A stretch of 64,000 nucleotides of DNA from an uncultured Candidatus Entotheonella sp. (GTDB lineage: Bacteria; Tectomicrobia; Entotheonellia; Entotheonellales; Entotheonellaceae). The translations under genes and the position numbers were made by a program. How positions within the stretch are numbered: position 1 is the first letter of the stretch; every line of letters begins with the position of its first letter. The stretch covers positions 372,001 to 436,000 of the forward strand of contig OY282375.1 in NCBI GenBank assembly GCA_958295825.1, written 5' to 3'. The notes under the pieces are model-generated. The model searched no databases, was not told the DNA's origin, and saw only the letters and a program-made list of their open reading frames with translations. Of this stretch, positions 28,164-37,303 are shown piece by piece.

Positions 28164-29651
28164 GTGGAACAGGCGGCGAACCGCAAACGGGCGATGGTCA
28201 TCGGCGGCGGCATCACGGGCCTGACCGCCTGCTACCGTCTGACGCAACAGGCACAGGCCGACAACCTGCCGCTTGACGTCAGGTTGCTGGAGACCAGTGA
28301 CCGGCTCGGCGGCGTCATCGCCACCCGTCAGGAAGACGGCCTGCTGTTGGAAGAGGGGCCGGACTGCTTTCTCGCCACCAAGCCCTGGGGCGTCGAGATG
28401 TGTGACGAACTCGGGCTGAGCGCCGAGCTGATCGGCACCACTACGGAGCATCGCCAGAGCTTTGTCGTCCGCCACGGTAAGCTCGTGCCGGTGCCGCAGG
28501 GGTTTTACCTGATGGCGCCGAGCTCCCTGTGGCCGTTCGTCACCACTCGCGCCTTCAGTTGGCCCGGCAAGCTGCGTATGGCCCTGGACCTCGCGCTGCC
28601 CCGCCGCGGCGCCTCGGAAGACGACGAATCCCTCGCCGATTTCGTCACCCGCCGCCTGGGCCGGGAAGCCCTGGAGCGCATGGCCCAGCCCATGCTCGGC
28701 GGCATCTACACCGCTGATCCGCGTCACCTCAGCATGCAGGCCACGATGCCGCAATTCCTGGAAATGGAGCGGCGCCACCGCAGCCTGATCCTCGCGCTGC
28801 GCCACCAGCAGCGCCAAGTCGGCGTGCAACAACCGGGCGTCAGCGGCGCCCGCTACGGCCTGTTCGCGTCGCTTCGGCACGGCATGCAAACGCTGGTGGA
28901 CGCCCTCGCCGACCGCTTGCCTGCCGGTACCGTGCACCTGCAAACCCTCATCCGCAGCGTGCGGCGCGACCCCGACAGCCGACACTGGATCGTCTCCCCG
29001 CAAGACGGCCCCGACCTCGAAGCCGACGCCCTCTGCCTGGCGCTCACCGCGCCGCAAGCCGCCCGCCTATTGACGGGGCTTGACGCCGAATTGGCCGCCG
29101 GGCTGCAGAATATCTCCTACGCCTCGTCAGCCGTCGTCACGTTGGCGTGCGACCGCGCCGACATCGCCCACCCTCTGAACGGCATGGGATTTGTCGTGCC
29201 GGTGGTCGAGCAGCGCAACCTGATCGCCTGCTCGTTCAGCAGCGTCAAATTTGCCGGCCGAGCGCCGGACGGCAAGGTGCTCCTGCGCGCCTTTGTCGGC
29301 GGCGCCTTGCAGCAGGAACAAGCCCTTTGGTCCGACGCGGAACTCCAAGACGCCGTTTGCCAGGACTTGCGGCAATTGCTGGGTCTTACCGGCAAGCCCA
29401 CGCTCTGCCACGTGAGCCGCCATCCGAACGCCATGCCGCAATACCACATCGGACATCTTGCACGCATCGAACGCCTCGAAGCGGCAGCCCGTCGCTGGCC
29501 CGGCCTGGCCCTGGCGGGCAACGCCTACCATGGCGTCGGCGTGCCTGACTGCATCCGCAGCGGTGACGCGGCGGCGCGCGGCTTGCTGCAGAGTCTGTTT
29601 CCCAAGGTCGTCAACGGTAGCTTGTCGTCAGAGGAGACAATCCGATGTTAG
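28164..29651 (+). CDS. hemY: protoporphyrinogen/coproporphyrinogen oxidase HemY (HemG/PgoX family)
   Basis: A 495-aa FAD-dependent oxidase. It has an N-terminal dinucleotide-binding MVIGGGITGLTACYRL and GGVIATRQEDGLLLEEGPD, and family segments MAQPMLGGIYTADPRHLSM and LALAGNAYHGVGVPDCIRSG. It oxidises protoporphyrinogen IX or, in the coproporphyrin-dependent route, coproporphyrinogen III. The hemE-hemH-hemY order is that of Bacillus, where the coproporphyrin route operates. Its end overlaps the lipoprotein start by 7 nt. Confidence 0.93.
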   Translation: MEQAANRKRAMVIGGGITGLTACYRLTQQAQADNLPLDVRLLETSDRLGGVIATRQEDGLLLEEGPDCFLATKPWGVEMCDELGLSAELIGTTTEHRQSFVVRHGKLVPVPQGFYLMAPSSLWPFVTTRAFSWPGKLRMALDLALPRRGASEDDESLADFVTRRLGREALERMAQPMLGGIYTADPRHLSMQATMPQFLEMERRHRSLILALRHQQRQVGVQQPGVSGARYGLFASLRHGMQTLVDALADRLPAGTVHLQTLIRSVRRDPDSRHWIVSPQDGPDLEADALCLALTAPQAARLLTGLDAELAAGLQNISYASSAVVTLACDRADIAHPLNGMGFVVPVVEQRNLIACSFSSVKFAGRAPDGKVLLRAFVGGALQQEQALWSDAELQDAVCQDLRQLLGLTGKPTLCHVSRHPNAMPQYHIGHLARIERLEAAARRWPGLALAGNAYHGVGVPDCIRSGDAAARGLLQSLFPKVVNGSLSSEETIRC

Positions 29652-29914
29652 GAATGTGCAGTATGGTATGCAGGTTATTGGCGTTTCTGGTCGCGCTGCT
29701 GGCCTTGACCAGTTGTGCGGGCACCGGAACCGCGCTTCACAACAGCACCAAGGCTTTCACGCCCGTATCAGAGATGAAAAAGTCGGACTGGGGTGATCCG
29801 GCAGAACTCGAAAGAACCTGGCAAGCCGCCCGGGTCAGGATACCCAAACCGGGCGGCAGCTATATCAGCACAACGATGGAAGAACTAGGCTCAGGACTCA
29901 TAACCAGAAACTAA
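29645..29914 (+). CDS. small lipoprotein, 3' end altered by IS insertion
   Basis: An 89-aa predicted lipoprotein: a hydrophobic signal with lipobox LTSC (lipid-bearing Cys24), then a short hydrophilic domain (SDWGDPAELERTWQAARVRI). The IS5-family copy B enters at the TA at 29886-29887. The current protein ends with eight IS-encoded residues, GSGLITRN. Joining the sequence after the right-hand TA restores GTC CTG AAC TGA, so the original protein was 84 aa ending MEELVLN. The insertion is therefore nearly harmless. The function is unknown. It overlaps hemY and may be cotranscribed with the haem genes. Confidence 0.7.
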   Translation: MLGMCSMVCRLLAFLVALLALTSCAGTGTALHNSTKAFTPVSEMKKSDWGDPAELERTWQAARVRIPKPGGSYISTTMEELGSGLITRN

Positions 29915-30726
29915 CCGTGGCAGCCATGCAGATGGCACTGAAGAACGTATGCGCACAGCGGTCTACCGGGTGGCGATGCGGCGCCAATCCTTCAGCCTGC
30001 CAAACAGGCGTTCGATGAGATTACGGCTCTTGTACAACTCGGTGTCGTAGATGATGGGCTCTTTGCGCTTGGCGCGGCCCGGAATGCAGGACTTGATGCC
30101 ACGTTCGGCAAGGGCCTCGCGCAACCTGTCGCTGTCATAACCCTTGTCGGCTATCAGGACATCGGCTTTCGGGAGGGCGTCAAGTACCGTATCAGCCCCG
30201 CGGTAGTCGCTGACCTGCCCCGCCGTCAACCGCAGCACGACGGGCTTGCCGTCGCAGACGGCGTGGAGCTTCGAGTTCAGCCCGCCCCGGGTGCGTCCGA
30301 TGCAGCGCGAAAGCCCCCCTTTTTCAGCAAGCTGGCTGCGGTACGATGCGCTTTGAGATGGGTGCTATCGATCATGATCGTCTTGGTGGCGGTGCTTTCG
30401 GCAGCCAGGGCTTGGAAGATACGGTCGAAGACCGCGGCCCTGCTCCAGCGCACGAAGCGATTGTAGAGTGTCTTGTGGGGTCCGTAACAGGCGGGCGCGT
30501 CGCGCCACTTCAGCCCATAGCGGATGACGTGGATGATACCGCTGATGACCTTTCGGTCATCGACGCGTGGGACGCCGCGCCCCTTGTTGGGTAACAGGGG
30601 TTTGAGTCGGTTAAACGGGTCGTCGGCCAGCCAGAAGTGGTGCTCGGACATGATCGCTCTCCTTGTGGCGTCAGGGTGTTGACTCTCATCACAGGCCCCA
30701 TGATACCCTTTTATAGGTCCTGAGCC
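29888..30726 (-). mobile_element. IS5-family (IS427-like) insertion sequence, copy B
   Basis: An 839-bp copy with the same GGCTCAGGAC ends, flanked by TA at 29886-29887 and 30727-30728. It is 7 bp shorter than copy A: a 6-bp gap near 30249 and a 1-bp gap with substitutions near 29965. Confidence 0.93.
29963..30651 (-). pseudogene. IS5-family transposase, copy B, C-terminus lost
   Basis: The first ORF (30651 to 30277) is intact. The second ORF ends early after DWRRIATR because of the lesion near 29965, losing the last about 21 residues (the segment with CAHTFFSAICIAATVSFWL in the other copies). It is probably inactive, but its ends could still be moved by the transposase of copies A or C. Confidence 0.75.
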
Positions 30727-30826
30727 TAGTCCTGAACTGACTTTCACACCCTGCCGCCCTATGCTCGTCTTGGCAGCAATCCCAAAATCCTGGCATGACC
30801 AACCGATGACGTGGTGGGAGATCGCG

Positions 30827-31981
30827 ATGGACGCAACGGAGCTTTGTTTTACGCCGGCCACGGAGCTGGCGGCGGCGATTCGGGAGCGGCGGCTTTCGCC
30901 GGTAGAAATCATGGACGCGGTGCTGGCGCGCATCGAGGCGGTGAACCCGCACATCAACGCCTTTCTGGCGGTGGACGGCGAGCGGGCGCGCGACGCGGCG
31001 CGGGCGGCGGAGGCGGGCGTCATGCAGGGCAAGGCGACAGGCGCTCTGTACGGCTTGCCCGTGTCCATCAAGGACCTGGAACCCGTCACCGGCCTGCGTT
31101 GCACGTTCGGCTCCAAGTTCTTCGCTGACAACATCGCGGACAGCGACGGCCTGGTGACCGAACGCGCCAAGGCTGCCGGCGGCATCGTGGTCGGCAAGAC
31201 GAATACGTCGCACTACGGGCACAAGGACATGTGCGACAACCTGCTGGGTCCGCCGTGCCGCAACCCGTGGATGCTAGACCGCACCTCGAGCGGCGGCGCG
31301 GCGGCGGCGGTGGCCGCGGGGCTGGGGCCGCTGGCGCACGGGTTGGACGGCGCCGGCTCCATCCGTATTCCCGCCGCATTGTGCGGCGTCTTCGGCCACA
31401 AGCCGTCCTTCGGGCGAGTGCCCTACTGGCCCAACCCCGACATCTGGGCGGCGCGCTCGCATAACGGCCCGATCACCCGCACGGTCGCCGATGCGGCCCT
31501 CTTTCTCGGCGCTCTGGCCGGTCCCGACCCGCGCGACCCCACGACCATCGACAGCCCGCCGGAGGATTACGTCACCGCAGTGGCGCAGCCTCTCGAAGTC
31601 CTGCGCGGGTTGCGCGTCGCCTGGAGCGTCGATCTGGGATACGCTGCGGTGGCCCCGGAGGTGCGGCGCCTGACCACGGCGGCGGCTGAGCGTTTCAGCG
31701 ACTTCGGCTGCGAGGTCGAGGCCGTCAACCCCGGCTGGGACGACCAGCGCGAGGCCGCGGCCATGGCCTGGAACGTTTCCTACGCGTCGCGCAACGCCCA
31801 GCGGCCCGAGTGGTTCGAGCCCAGCCTGGTGGAGATGATCGAGGCCGGGCAGCGGGTTTCCGCTGTAGAACTCGGCTTGGCGCAGTTGGCGCGCACCGAG
31901 TACTACCACCAGGTGCGGCGCCTGTTCGATACCTACGACCTGCTGCTCACTCCCCAGATGCCACTAGGTGTAGCGGCTTGA
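30827..31981 (+). pseudogene. amidase-signature family enzyme, 3' end removed by a transposon
   Basis: 385 codons from ATG 30827 (GGGAG at 30816-30820). The Ser-cisSer-Lys triad is visible: K82 in PVSIKD, S154/S155 in RTSSGGAAAA, and nucleophile S178 in DGAGSIRIPAALCG. The protein resembles GatA/fatty-acid-amide-type amidases. Family members run about 460-500 aa. Here the frame is cut after LLLTPQMPLG, where the TniABR-type transposon begins (31969), and stops within it. The missing part is not found on the far side of the mobile cluster. The substrate is unknown, and the protein is probably unstable or inactive. Confidence 0.8.
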
Positions 31982-32116
31982 GAACATCTGCCGTTGTGCT
32001 TGAGAACATCGCGGTTTTCGGCTCAGATTATTTGAGAATGAAACAGCCTCCCGGCTCACATTATCTGAGAATGAGCGCAGATTATTTGAGACGGGCTCAC
32101 CTCGTTGAGAATGAGA
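31969..32116. repeat. left-end array of transposase-binding-like repeats
   Basis: Within about 148 bp, the motif TTGAGAA (or close variants TTTGAGA, CTGAGAA) occurs six times, several within a longer unit, GGCTCAnATTATnTGAGAATG. The same series in inverted orientation occupies about 35595-35742. Such spaced sites at both ends are typical of TnsB/TniA-class transposases. The binding role is inferred. Confidence 0.65.
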
Positions 32117-32144
32117 CGAAAGCCGCGCCAGCTGCCGGTTCCTG

Positions 32145-33119
32145 TTACAAAGCCAGCCCGACGGCGCGCATCCGATCAGCCAACTCCCGCGTGCCTCCGG
32201 CGTCGAGTTGACCGTTCAGGAAACGGCGGCTCTCGCTGGGCTTGGCGTGGAACTGATCCGCCAGCACCTTGGGCGAATACCCCTGGCGGGTCAGCCGCGG
32301 TTCCAGATCGTCGAAGTCGGGCGCCAGCGTGGCCGTCACGGTCTCGGCGGTGACGGGTTTCTGGCCCGTCCGGAAACCGGCCTCGAAAGCCCGGTTGAGG
32401 TGCTCGGCAAACTGCAGCGGCGTGTTCAGGCGCATGGCCATCACGTCCAGGGCTGCAGGCTCGATCAGGGCACCTGCGTCGGTATCGACCTCGGTGCACT
32501 CGCCGAGCAGCCAGTCCGGGTAGGCGCGCGCGTCCTCGCCGAGTCCCTCGAAAGACAGGATGTCGGTACGGTGTCCGATCTCCTCCATGCTCGGGCGTCG
32601 CAGGTCGTTGCGGAGCTTGGGATGCCCGATCAGCACCACGGACAGGCTGCCGCCGTCTCGGGCGATGACCTCCATGAGCCGTTTGAGCCCGTTCAGGGTC
32701 CTGCCGTGCAAGTCGTGGGCTTCGTCGATGAACAGGGCGACGGGCTTGCCGAAGCGCAGCACGAGCTTTCGCAGCTCACGCTCGCGTTTTTCGCCCTGGG
32801 CGGGGATCGTCACCTCCTTTTCGCGCGACAGGTCGTAGAACAAGGCGGCGATAAGGGTCGGCACGGTCGTGCGGTCGGTGTCGACCGACAGGCTTTCGGC
32901 CACCTTCACCTTGTTTTCGCTGGCGATCTCGTCCTGCGGGCGGTGTAGGAAGACGGTCTTGCCGATGCCGACCGGGCCGGTGATGGCGATCAGGCGACCG
33001 GAGCCGAGCCCGGCACGCACCGCCCGTCCGATCTGGCGGTGGTTCTCGGTCTCGTAGAATCCGGCACTGCGCCAGTCCTTCGCCAAGCTGTACTGCGCCA
33101 TGATTTCGGCGTTCAGCAC
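32145..33119 (-). CDS. TniB/TnsC-like AAA+ transposition ATPase
   Basis: A 324-aa ATPase with Walker A GPVGIGKTVF, Walker B ALFIDEAHDLHG and an ExeA/TnsC-like AAA core. It is followed by a C-terminal helical segment (FDDLEPRLTRQGYSPKVLA). Such proteins select or mark the target DNA and activate the DDE transposase. It overlaps the transposase gene by 7 nt. The N-terminus lacks the IstB helical domain, which favours the TniB/TnsC group over IS21 IstB. A decayed relative is at 36152-37127. Confidence 0.8.
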   Translation of the reverse strand: MLNAEIMAQYSLAKDWRSAGFYETENHRQIGRAVRAGLGSGRLIAITGPVGIGKTVFLHRPQDEIASENKVKVAESLSVDTDRTTVPTLIAALFYDLSREKEVTIPAQGEKRERELRKLVLRFGKPVALFIDEAHDLHGRTLNGLKRLMEVIARDGGSLSVVLIGHPKLRNDLRRPSMEEIGHRTDILSFEGLGEDARAYPDWLLGECTEVDTDAGALIEPAALDVMAMRLNTPLQFAEHLNRAFEAGFRTGQKPVTAETVTATLAPDFDDLEPRLTRQGYSPKVLADQFHAKPSESRRFLNGQLDAGGTRELADRMRAVGLAL

Positions 33120-34780
33120 GACGCGTTCTCCTTGTCTGCGGCGGAGCGCTTCGGCATGAAGCGCTCCAGGACGGCGTGCTCGATGGCGGCCTTGTCGAGG
33201 GTGCGCTCCACGAGTGCGTTGATGAAGGCGAGGTCGTCCTCGGCCAGGCGCGCCAGCGGCCGGCGTAGCAGGTCCGAGACGCCGCGCAGGGCATCGAGCC
33301 GGCCGCCGTAAGTGAACTGGCCGTAGGGGTCAGGATCGCCAAAGGGCTGCCCGCGCAACGGCACCACGGCGGCGCGTGCCAGGCTGTAGTCCACGCCGCT
33401 GAGCGCCGCCCTTGGCACCGACAGCTTGCTGGCCAGGTCGCCGATGCGGTCGGCTCGCTTCTGGCTTGCCGACACACGGGGCTTGCGGTAGCGGTGCAAG
33501 GGGATGGGACCGCCACTTGGCCGGTAGGGGCCGAAGCGCCGCTCCCGGAACTCGACGAACAGCTCGGGGTCGAACAGCCCCCACCACACCGTTACGGTCT
33601 CGCCTGCCAGGTCGGCATCCACGTCGTAGAAGGCGCCTTCCACCCGGACACGGGCGTCACTGGCCACTCGGCGGCGCTCGGGTTCGCGCGCGAAGGCGCA
33701 GAAGCGTTCCCAGGAACACATCTGGCGCAGGCCCTCGCCGGGGAGGTTGCGCACCCAGTCCTCGATGCGGCTGTGGGGCTCTCTGCGGTGCGGCTGGGCG
33801 TTGTAGCGGTCGATGAACCGTGACAGCCAGGCATTGGCCTCCGCCTCGGTTTCGGGCTTGTGAAAGTGATAGAGGGTCTCGTGGGCCTCCTTCACCGTGC
33901 GAAACGGCCGCTCCACCTTACCCTTCGCCCGGGCCGTCGGTCGGCGGCCGTCGCGGCCGGCCGGCACGTGCGTCATGACCCGCACGCCCAGGCGCTCCAT
34001 GACGGTGTTGAAGACGCCGCTTTTGGCGATCGGACCGTTGTCGAGATACAGCGCCTCCGGAATGCCCTGCAGCGCCTGTCCCGATTCGTCCTTGGGCGCC
34101 ATGGCGTTGAACAGGAAGCGCAGGCCGCTTTCGACATCCTCGCCATAGATGCAGCGGTATTCCTGGTAGGCGGCGCCGCTGCGGTCATCGACGACAGAAA
34201 AGAGCATCGGCACCGGCAGGCCCTTGCGGTCGGGGTCGATCCAGACGGGTTGTTCGATCTCCTTGAGGTCTGACGGACTGATATCGAACTGCCAAAGGGC
34301 GTTGGCGGTTCGGGCCTCGAAGCGCACGGCCGCCGGCGCCCGGGTCATGCGGGCGTGGTCGTAGCCCCACAGGTGCAGGTAGCGGTTCACAGTCGCCCTG
34401 TGCAGCAGGCCGCCGGGGGCCCGAACCAAGCCCTGCGGCGTCTCGACCCCGTGTGTCTCGAGGAGCTCGATGCAGCGCGAAGTCGACAAGCGCCGGCCTT
34501 TGAGATTGGAGGTGCGCAGCTTCAAGGCGGCGACGGTCTCGCAGTAACGCTCGAGTTCCTGGCGGTCGATCTTGCGCGGCTTGCCGCGATCGGCGCGCCG
34601 CAAGCCCTGCGGCTGGAGTTGCCCTGCCAGCGCCCGGTAGAGCGTGGCGCGCGACACCCCGAAGAGGTCGGCAGCGCTCTCCACGATCGCCCGCCTTGAG
34701 GCGTGGCGTGGTGGCAGCTGATCGCGTCGCCGGCGCAGGTCGAGCAAAGCCTCTGCGGCAATGCCGCCGTTCTGACTCAT
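33113..34780 (-). CDS. TniA-like DDE (rve-fold) transposase
   Basis: A 555-aa transposase. The N-terminal part has helix-turn-helix segments (SAADLFGVSRATLYRAL). The integrase-like catalytic core has D in WQFDISPSDL, D in LYLDNGPIAKSG and E in GKVERPFRTV. A C-terminal beta-barrel-like region contains EGAFYDVDADLAGETVTVWW. It is intact. It overlaps the resolvase gene by 4 nt and the ATPase gene by 7 nt, indicating one operon. The C-terminal third is also found as a relic at 35743-36158. Confidence 0.85.
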   Translation of the reverse strand: MSQNGGIAAEALLDLRRRRDQLPPRHASRRAIVESAADLFGVSRATLYRALAGQLQPQGLRRADRGKPRKIDRQELERYCETVAALKLRTSNLKGRRLSTSRCIELLETHGVETPQGLVRAPGGLLHRATVNRYLHLWGYDHARMTRAPAAVRFEARTANALWQFDISPSDLKEIEQPVWIDPDRKGLPVPMLFSVVDDRSGAAYQEYRCIYGEDVESGLRFLFNAMAPKDESGQALQGIPEALYLDNGPIAKSGVFNTVMERLGVRVMTHVPAGRDGRRPTARAKGKVERPFRTVKEAHETLYHFHKPETEAEANAWLSRFIDRYNAQPHRREPHSRIEDWVRNLPGEGLRQMCSWERFCAFAREPERRRVASDARVRVEGAFYDVDADLAGETVTVWWGLFDPELFVEFRERRFGPYRPSGGPIPLHRYRKPRVSASQKRADRIGDLASKLSVPRAALSGVDYSLARAAVVPLRGQPFGDPDPYGQFTYGGRLDALRGVSDLLRRPLARLAEDDLAFINALVERTLDKAAIEHAVLERFMPKRSAADKENASC

Positions 34781-35394
34781 GCGTTCCGGGCCGCGTCGAG
34801 CAGCTTCTGGCCGGGGGCCTTCACCGTGCCGTCGCCGTTGACGTACAGGTACAGGGTCGTGGTGGTGATGCCGAGCCGCTTTGCCAGGTCGTGCACAACG
34901 GTGTCGCGAGCCGCCATGGCGCTCATCGCCAGGCGCAGCATGGCCAAGTCCATCTTGCGCGGCCGGCCGCCCAGGCGTCCCCTGGCACGCGCCGCAGCCA
35001 GGCCGGCGCGGGTGCGTTCGGCGATCAGTTCACGCTCGAACTCGGCGAGCGCTGCGAAGATGCCAAAGACCAGGCGGCCGTTGGCCGTCGTGGTGTCGAT
35101 CTCGGCGCCGGCAAGCACGCGTAGGCCGATCCCGCAGCTGTGCAATTCCTCGATCGTCGTCACCAGATGCTTCAGGTTGCGTCCCAGGCGGTCGAGCTTC
35201 CAGACGACAAACGTGTTGCCCGGCTGCAGGGCCTTCAGGCAGGCCTCCAGGCCGGGTCGGTGATCATGGCGTCCCGAGGCGCGGTCCTCGTAGATGCGCT
35301 CTTCGTCGACGCCCGCATCGATCAGCGCGTCCCGCTGCAGGTCAAGGAGTTGAGTACCGTCCGCCTTGGAAACCCTCGCATAGCCAATCAGCAT
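34777..35394 (-). CDS. serine recombinase (TniR-like resolvase)
   Basis: A 205-aa small serine resolvase: LIGYARVSKADG with the catalytic Ser in ARVS, VVWKLDRLGRNLKHL, and AALAEFERELIAERTRAGL. It ends with a Hin-type HTH (VVHDLAKRLGITTTTLYLYV). It would resolve cointegrates formed by replicative transposition at a res site upstream of its start (35395-35520). The first gene of the transposition operon. Confidence 0.88.
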   Translation of the reverse strand: MLIGYARVSKADGTQLLDLQRDALIDAGVDEERIYEDRASGRHDHRPGLEACLKALQPGNTFVVWKLDRLGRNLKHLVTTIEELHSCGIGLRVLAGAEIDTTTANGRLVFGIFAALAEFERELIAERTRAGLAAARARGRLGGRPRKMDLAMLRLAMSAMAARDTVVHDLAKRLGITTTTLYLYVNGDGTVKAPGQKLLDAARNA

Positions 35395-35742
35395 GGTACC
35401 CGCATCCCCATTCAGAATAGACAGTGGGCATCATGCAACGTTGTCAAGAAATGTGCAACAGGTTGTCTTGTGTGTACAGAAGGGTTTTTGGACATGATTC
35501 CGGGGAACGAAAATAACGCTCGTTTACTTTGTGGAAGGGGACTGCGTGGCGTGGAGGGAGACAACAGATCAAGCGGCATCAGGCGGGCATCCCGCGTCAT
35601 TCTCAACAAGGTGAGCCCGTCTCAGATAATCTGCGCTCATTCTCAGATAATGTGAGCCCGAAGGCAGTTTCGTTCTCAAATAATCTGAGCCCAAACTGGC
35701 GATGTTCTCAAGCACGACACCGGATATTCTCAAGTCACTACA
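35395..35742. other. transposon right end: probable res region and end repeats
   Basis: There is no gene here. 35400-35520, just upstream of the resolvase, contains short inverted and direct repeats around TGCAACGTTGTCAAGAAATG and is the expected place for res. From about 35595 to 35742, six TTCTCAA-type motifs form the inverted counterpart of the left-end array, ending in CACTACA at 35742. The res call rests on position more than on a recognised sequence. Confidence 0.5.
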
Positions 35743-36158
35743 CTTACCGATCGAGTGGCGGTCCCATCCCCTTGCACCGCTACCGCAAGCCCCGTGTGTC
35801 GGCAAGCCAGAAGCGAGCCGACCGCATCGGCGACCTGGCCAGCAAGCTGTCGGTGCCAAGGGCGGCGCAAAGCGGCGTGGACTACAGCCTGGCACGCGCC
35901 GCCGTGGTGCCGTTGCGCGGGCAGCCGTTTGTCGATCCTGACCCCTACGGCCAGTTCACCTACGGCGGCCGGCTCGATGCCCTGCGCGGCGTCTCCGACC
36001 TGCTGCACCGGCCGCTGGCGCGCCTGGCCGAAGGCGACCTCGCTTTCATTAACGCGCTCGTGGAGCGCACCCTCGACAAGGCCGCCATCGAGCACGCCGT
36101 CCTGGAGCGGTTCATGCCGAAGCGGTCCGCCGCAGACAAGGAGAACACGTCGTGCTGA
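35743..36158 (+). pseudogene. tniA-like transposase, C-terminal fragment
   Basis: From SSGGPIPLHRYRKPRVSASQ to the stop at 36156-36158, it is nearly identical to the C-terminal part of the intact transposase. The catalytic core is missing. The end overlaps the tniB-like start (36152), as in the complete copy. Confidence 0.85.
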
Positions 36159-37127
36159 ACGCCGAAATCATGGTGCAGTACGGTCTGGTGAAAGACTGGC
36201 GCAGTGCCGGATTCTACGAGACCGAGAACCACCGCCAGATCGGCCGGGCGGTGCGCGCCGGACTCGGCTCCGGTCGCCTGATCGCCATCACCGGCCCGAG
36301 CGGCGTCGGCAAGACCGTTTTCCTGCACCGCCTGCAGGACGAGATCGCCAGCGAAAACAAGGTGACGGTGGCCGAAAGCCTATCGGTCGACACCCACCGC
36401 ACGACCGTGCCGACCCTCATCGCCGCCCTGTTCTACGACCTGTCGCGCGAAAAGGAGGTGAAGATTCCCTCCCCAGGGCGAGAAACGCGAGCGTGAGCTG
36501 CGAAAGCTCGTGCTGCGCTTCGGCAAGCCCGTTGCCCTGTTCATCGACGAAGCTCACGACCTGCACGGCACAACCCTGAACGGGCTCAAGCGACTGATGG
36601 AGGTCATCGCCTGCGGTGGCGGCAGTCTGTCCGGGGTCCTGATCGGACATCCCAAGCTACGAAACGACCTGCGGCGCCCGAGCATGGAGGAGATCGGACA
36701 CCGCACCGACATCCTGTCTTTCGAGGGTTTCGGCGAGGACGCCCGCGCCTACCTGGACTGGCTGCTCGGCGAGTGTAGCGAGGCCGATACCGACGTCGAT
36801 GCCCTGATCGAGCCTGCGGCCCTGGACGTGATGGCCATGCGCCTGAACACGCCGCCGTAGTTCGCCGAGCCCCTCAACCGGGCCTTCGAGGCCGGTTTCC
36901 GGACGGGCCAGAAACCCGTCACCGCCGAGGGCGTGACGGCCACGCTGGCGCCCGACTTCGACGATCTGGAGCTGCGGCTTACCCGCCAGGGCTATTCGCC
37001 CAAGGTGCTGGCGGACCCGTTCCACGCCAAGCCCAGCGAGATCCGTCGTTTCCTGAGCGGTCAACTCGACGCCGGTCGCACGCGGGAACTGGCTGACCGG
37101 ATGCGCGCCGTCGGACTGGCTCTGTGA
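36152..37127 (+). pseudogene. tniB-like ATPase with frameshift and nonsense codon
   Basis: Walker A GPSGVGKTVF is kept. Near 36466 a one-base insertion (relative to the intact copy) shifts the frame, and the rest resumes in the frame starting about 36510 (VALFIDEAHDLHG). A CAG to TAG change at 36858-36860 then stops it. The C-terminal segment continues as FDDLELRLTRQGYSPKVLA to 37127. Confidence 0.85.
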
Positions 37128-37303
37128 CAAACGACCTCCATTCGCACGGCTTCGGTCTCAGTCTCAGCAAGGTGGGTCCGTCTCAACTAACGTGGGCTCA
37201 TTCTCACGTAATGTGGGCCGAAGCCAAATTACAGTCTCAAATAATCTGGGCCGAAAATGGCGATGATCTCAGGTCCGGTGCCCGATAATCTCAAGCCGCT
37301 ACA

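Larger units (their letters stand above)
31969..35742 (-). mobile_element. TniA/TniB/TniR-type transposon, complete copy
   Basis: A 3774-bp element. Its ends begin TGTAGCGGCTTGAGAACATC (left) and TGTAGTGACTTGAGAATATC (right, reverse complement). Three leftward genes, resolvase, DDE transposase and AAA ATPase, overlap one another by 4-7 nt. All are intact. Each end carries about six repeats of a TTGAGAA-type motif. The gene set and multi-site ends place it with Tn402/Tn5053/Tn7-like elements, but no TniQ is present. IS21 is the alternative, but a resolvase is not expected there. No target duplication is visible (CTAGG left, CTTAC right). Confidence 0.8.
35743..37303 (+). mobile_element. decayed, inverted relative of the TniABR-type transposon, partial
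   Basis: It contains the last about 135 codons of a tniA-like gene, a broken tniB-like gene and a right end (GCCGCTACA at 37295-37303) with degenerate TCTCA-type repeats from about 37155. It is homologous to the complete copy right up to 35743. The simplest reading is that the complete copy inserted into tniA of this one and the left half was later lost. It was itself inserted in the IS1595-like transposase gene at 37303/37304. Confidence 0.8.

Noticed and set aside
31964..35747. Five-bp target duplication for the complete Tni-type transposon
   Set aside because: The flanks are CTAGG and CTTAC. They do not match, so no duplication is claimed.
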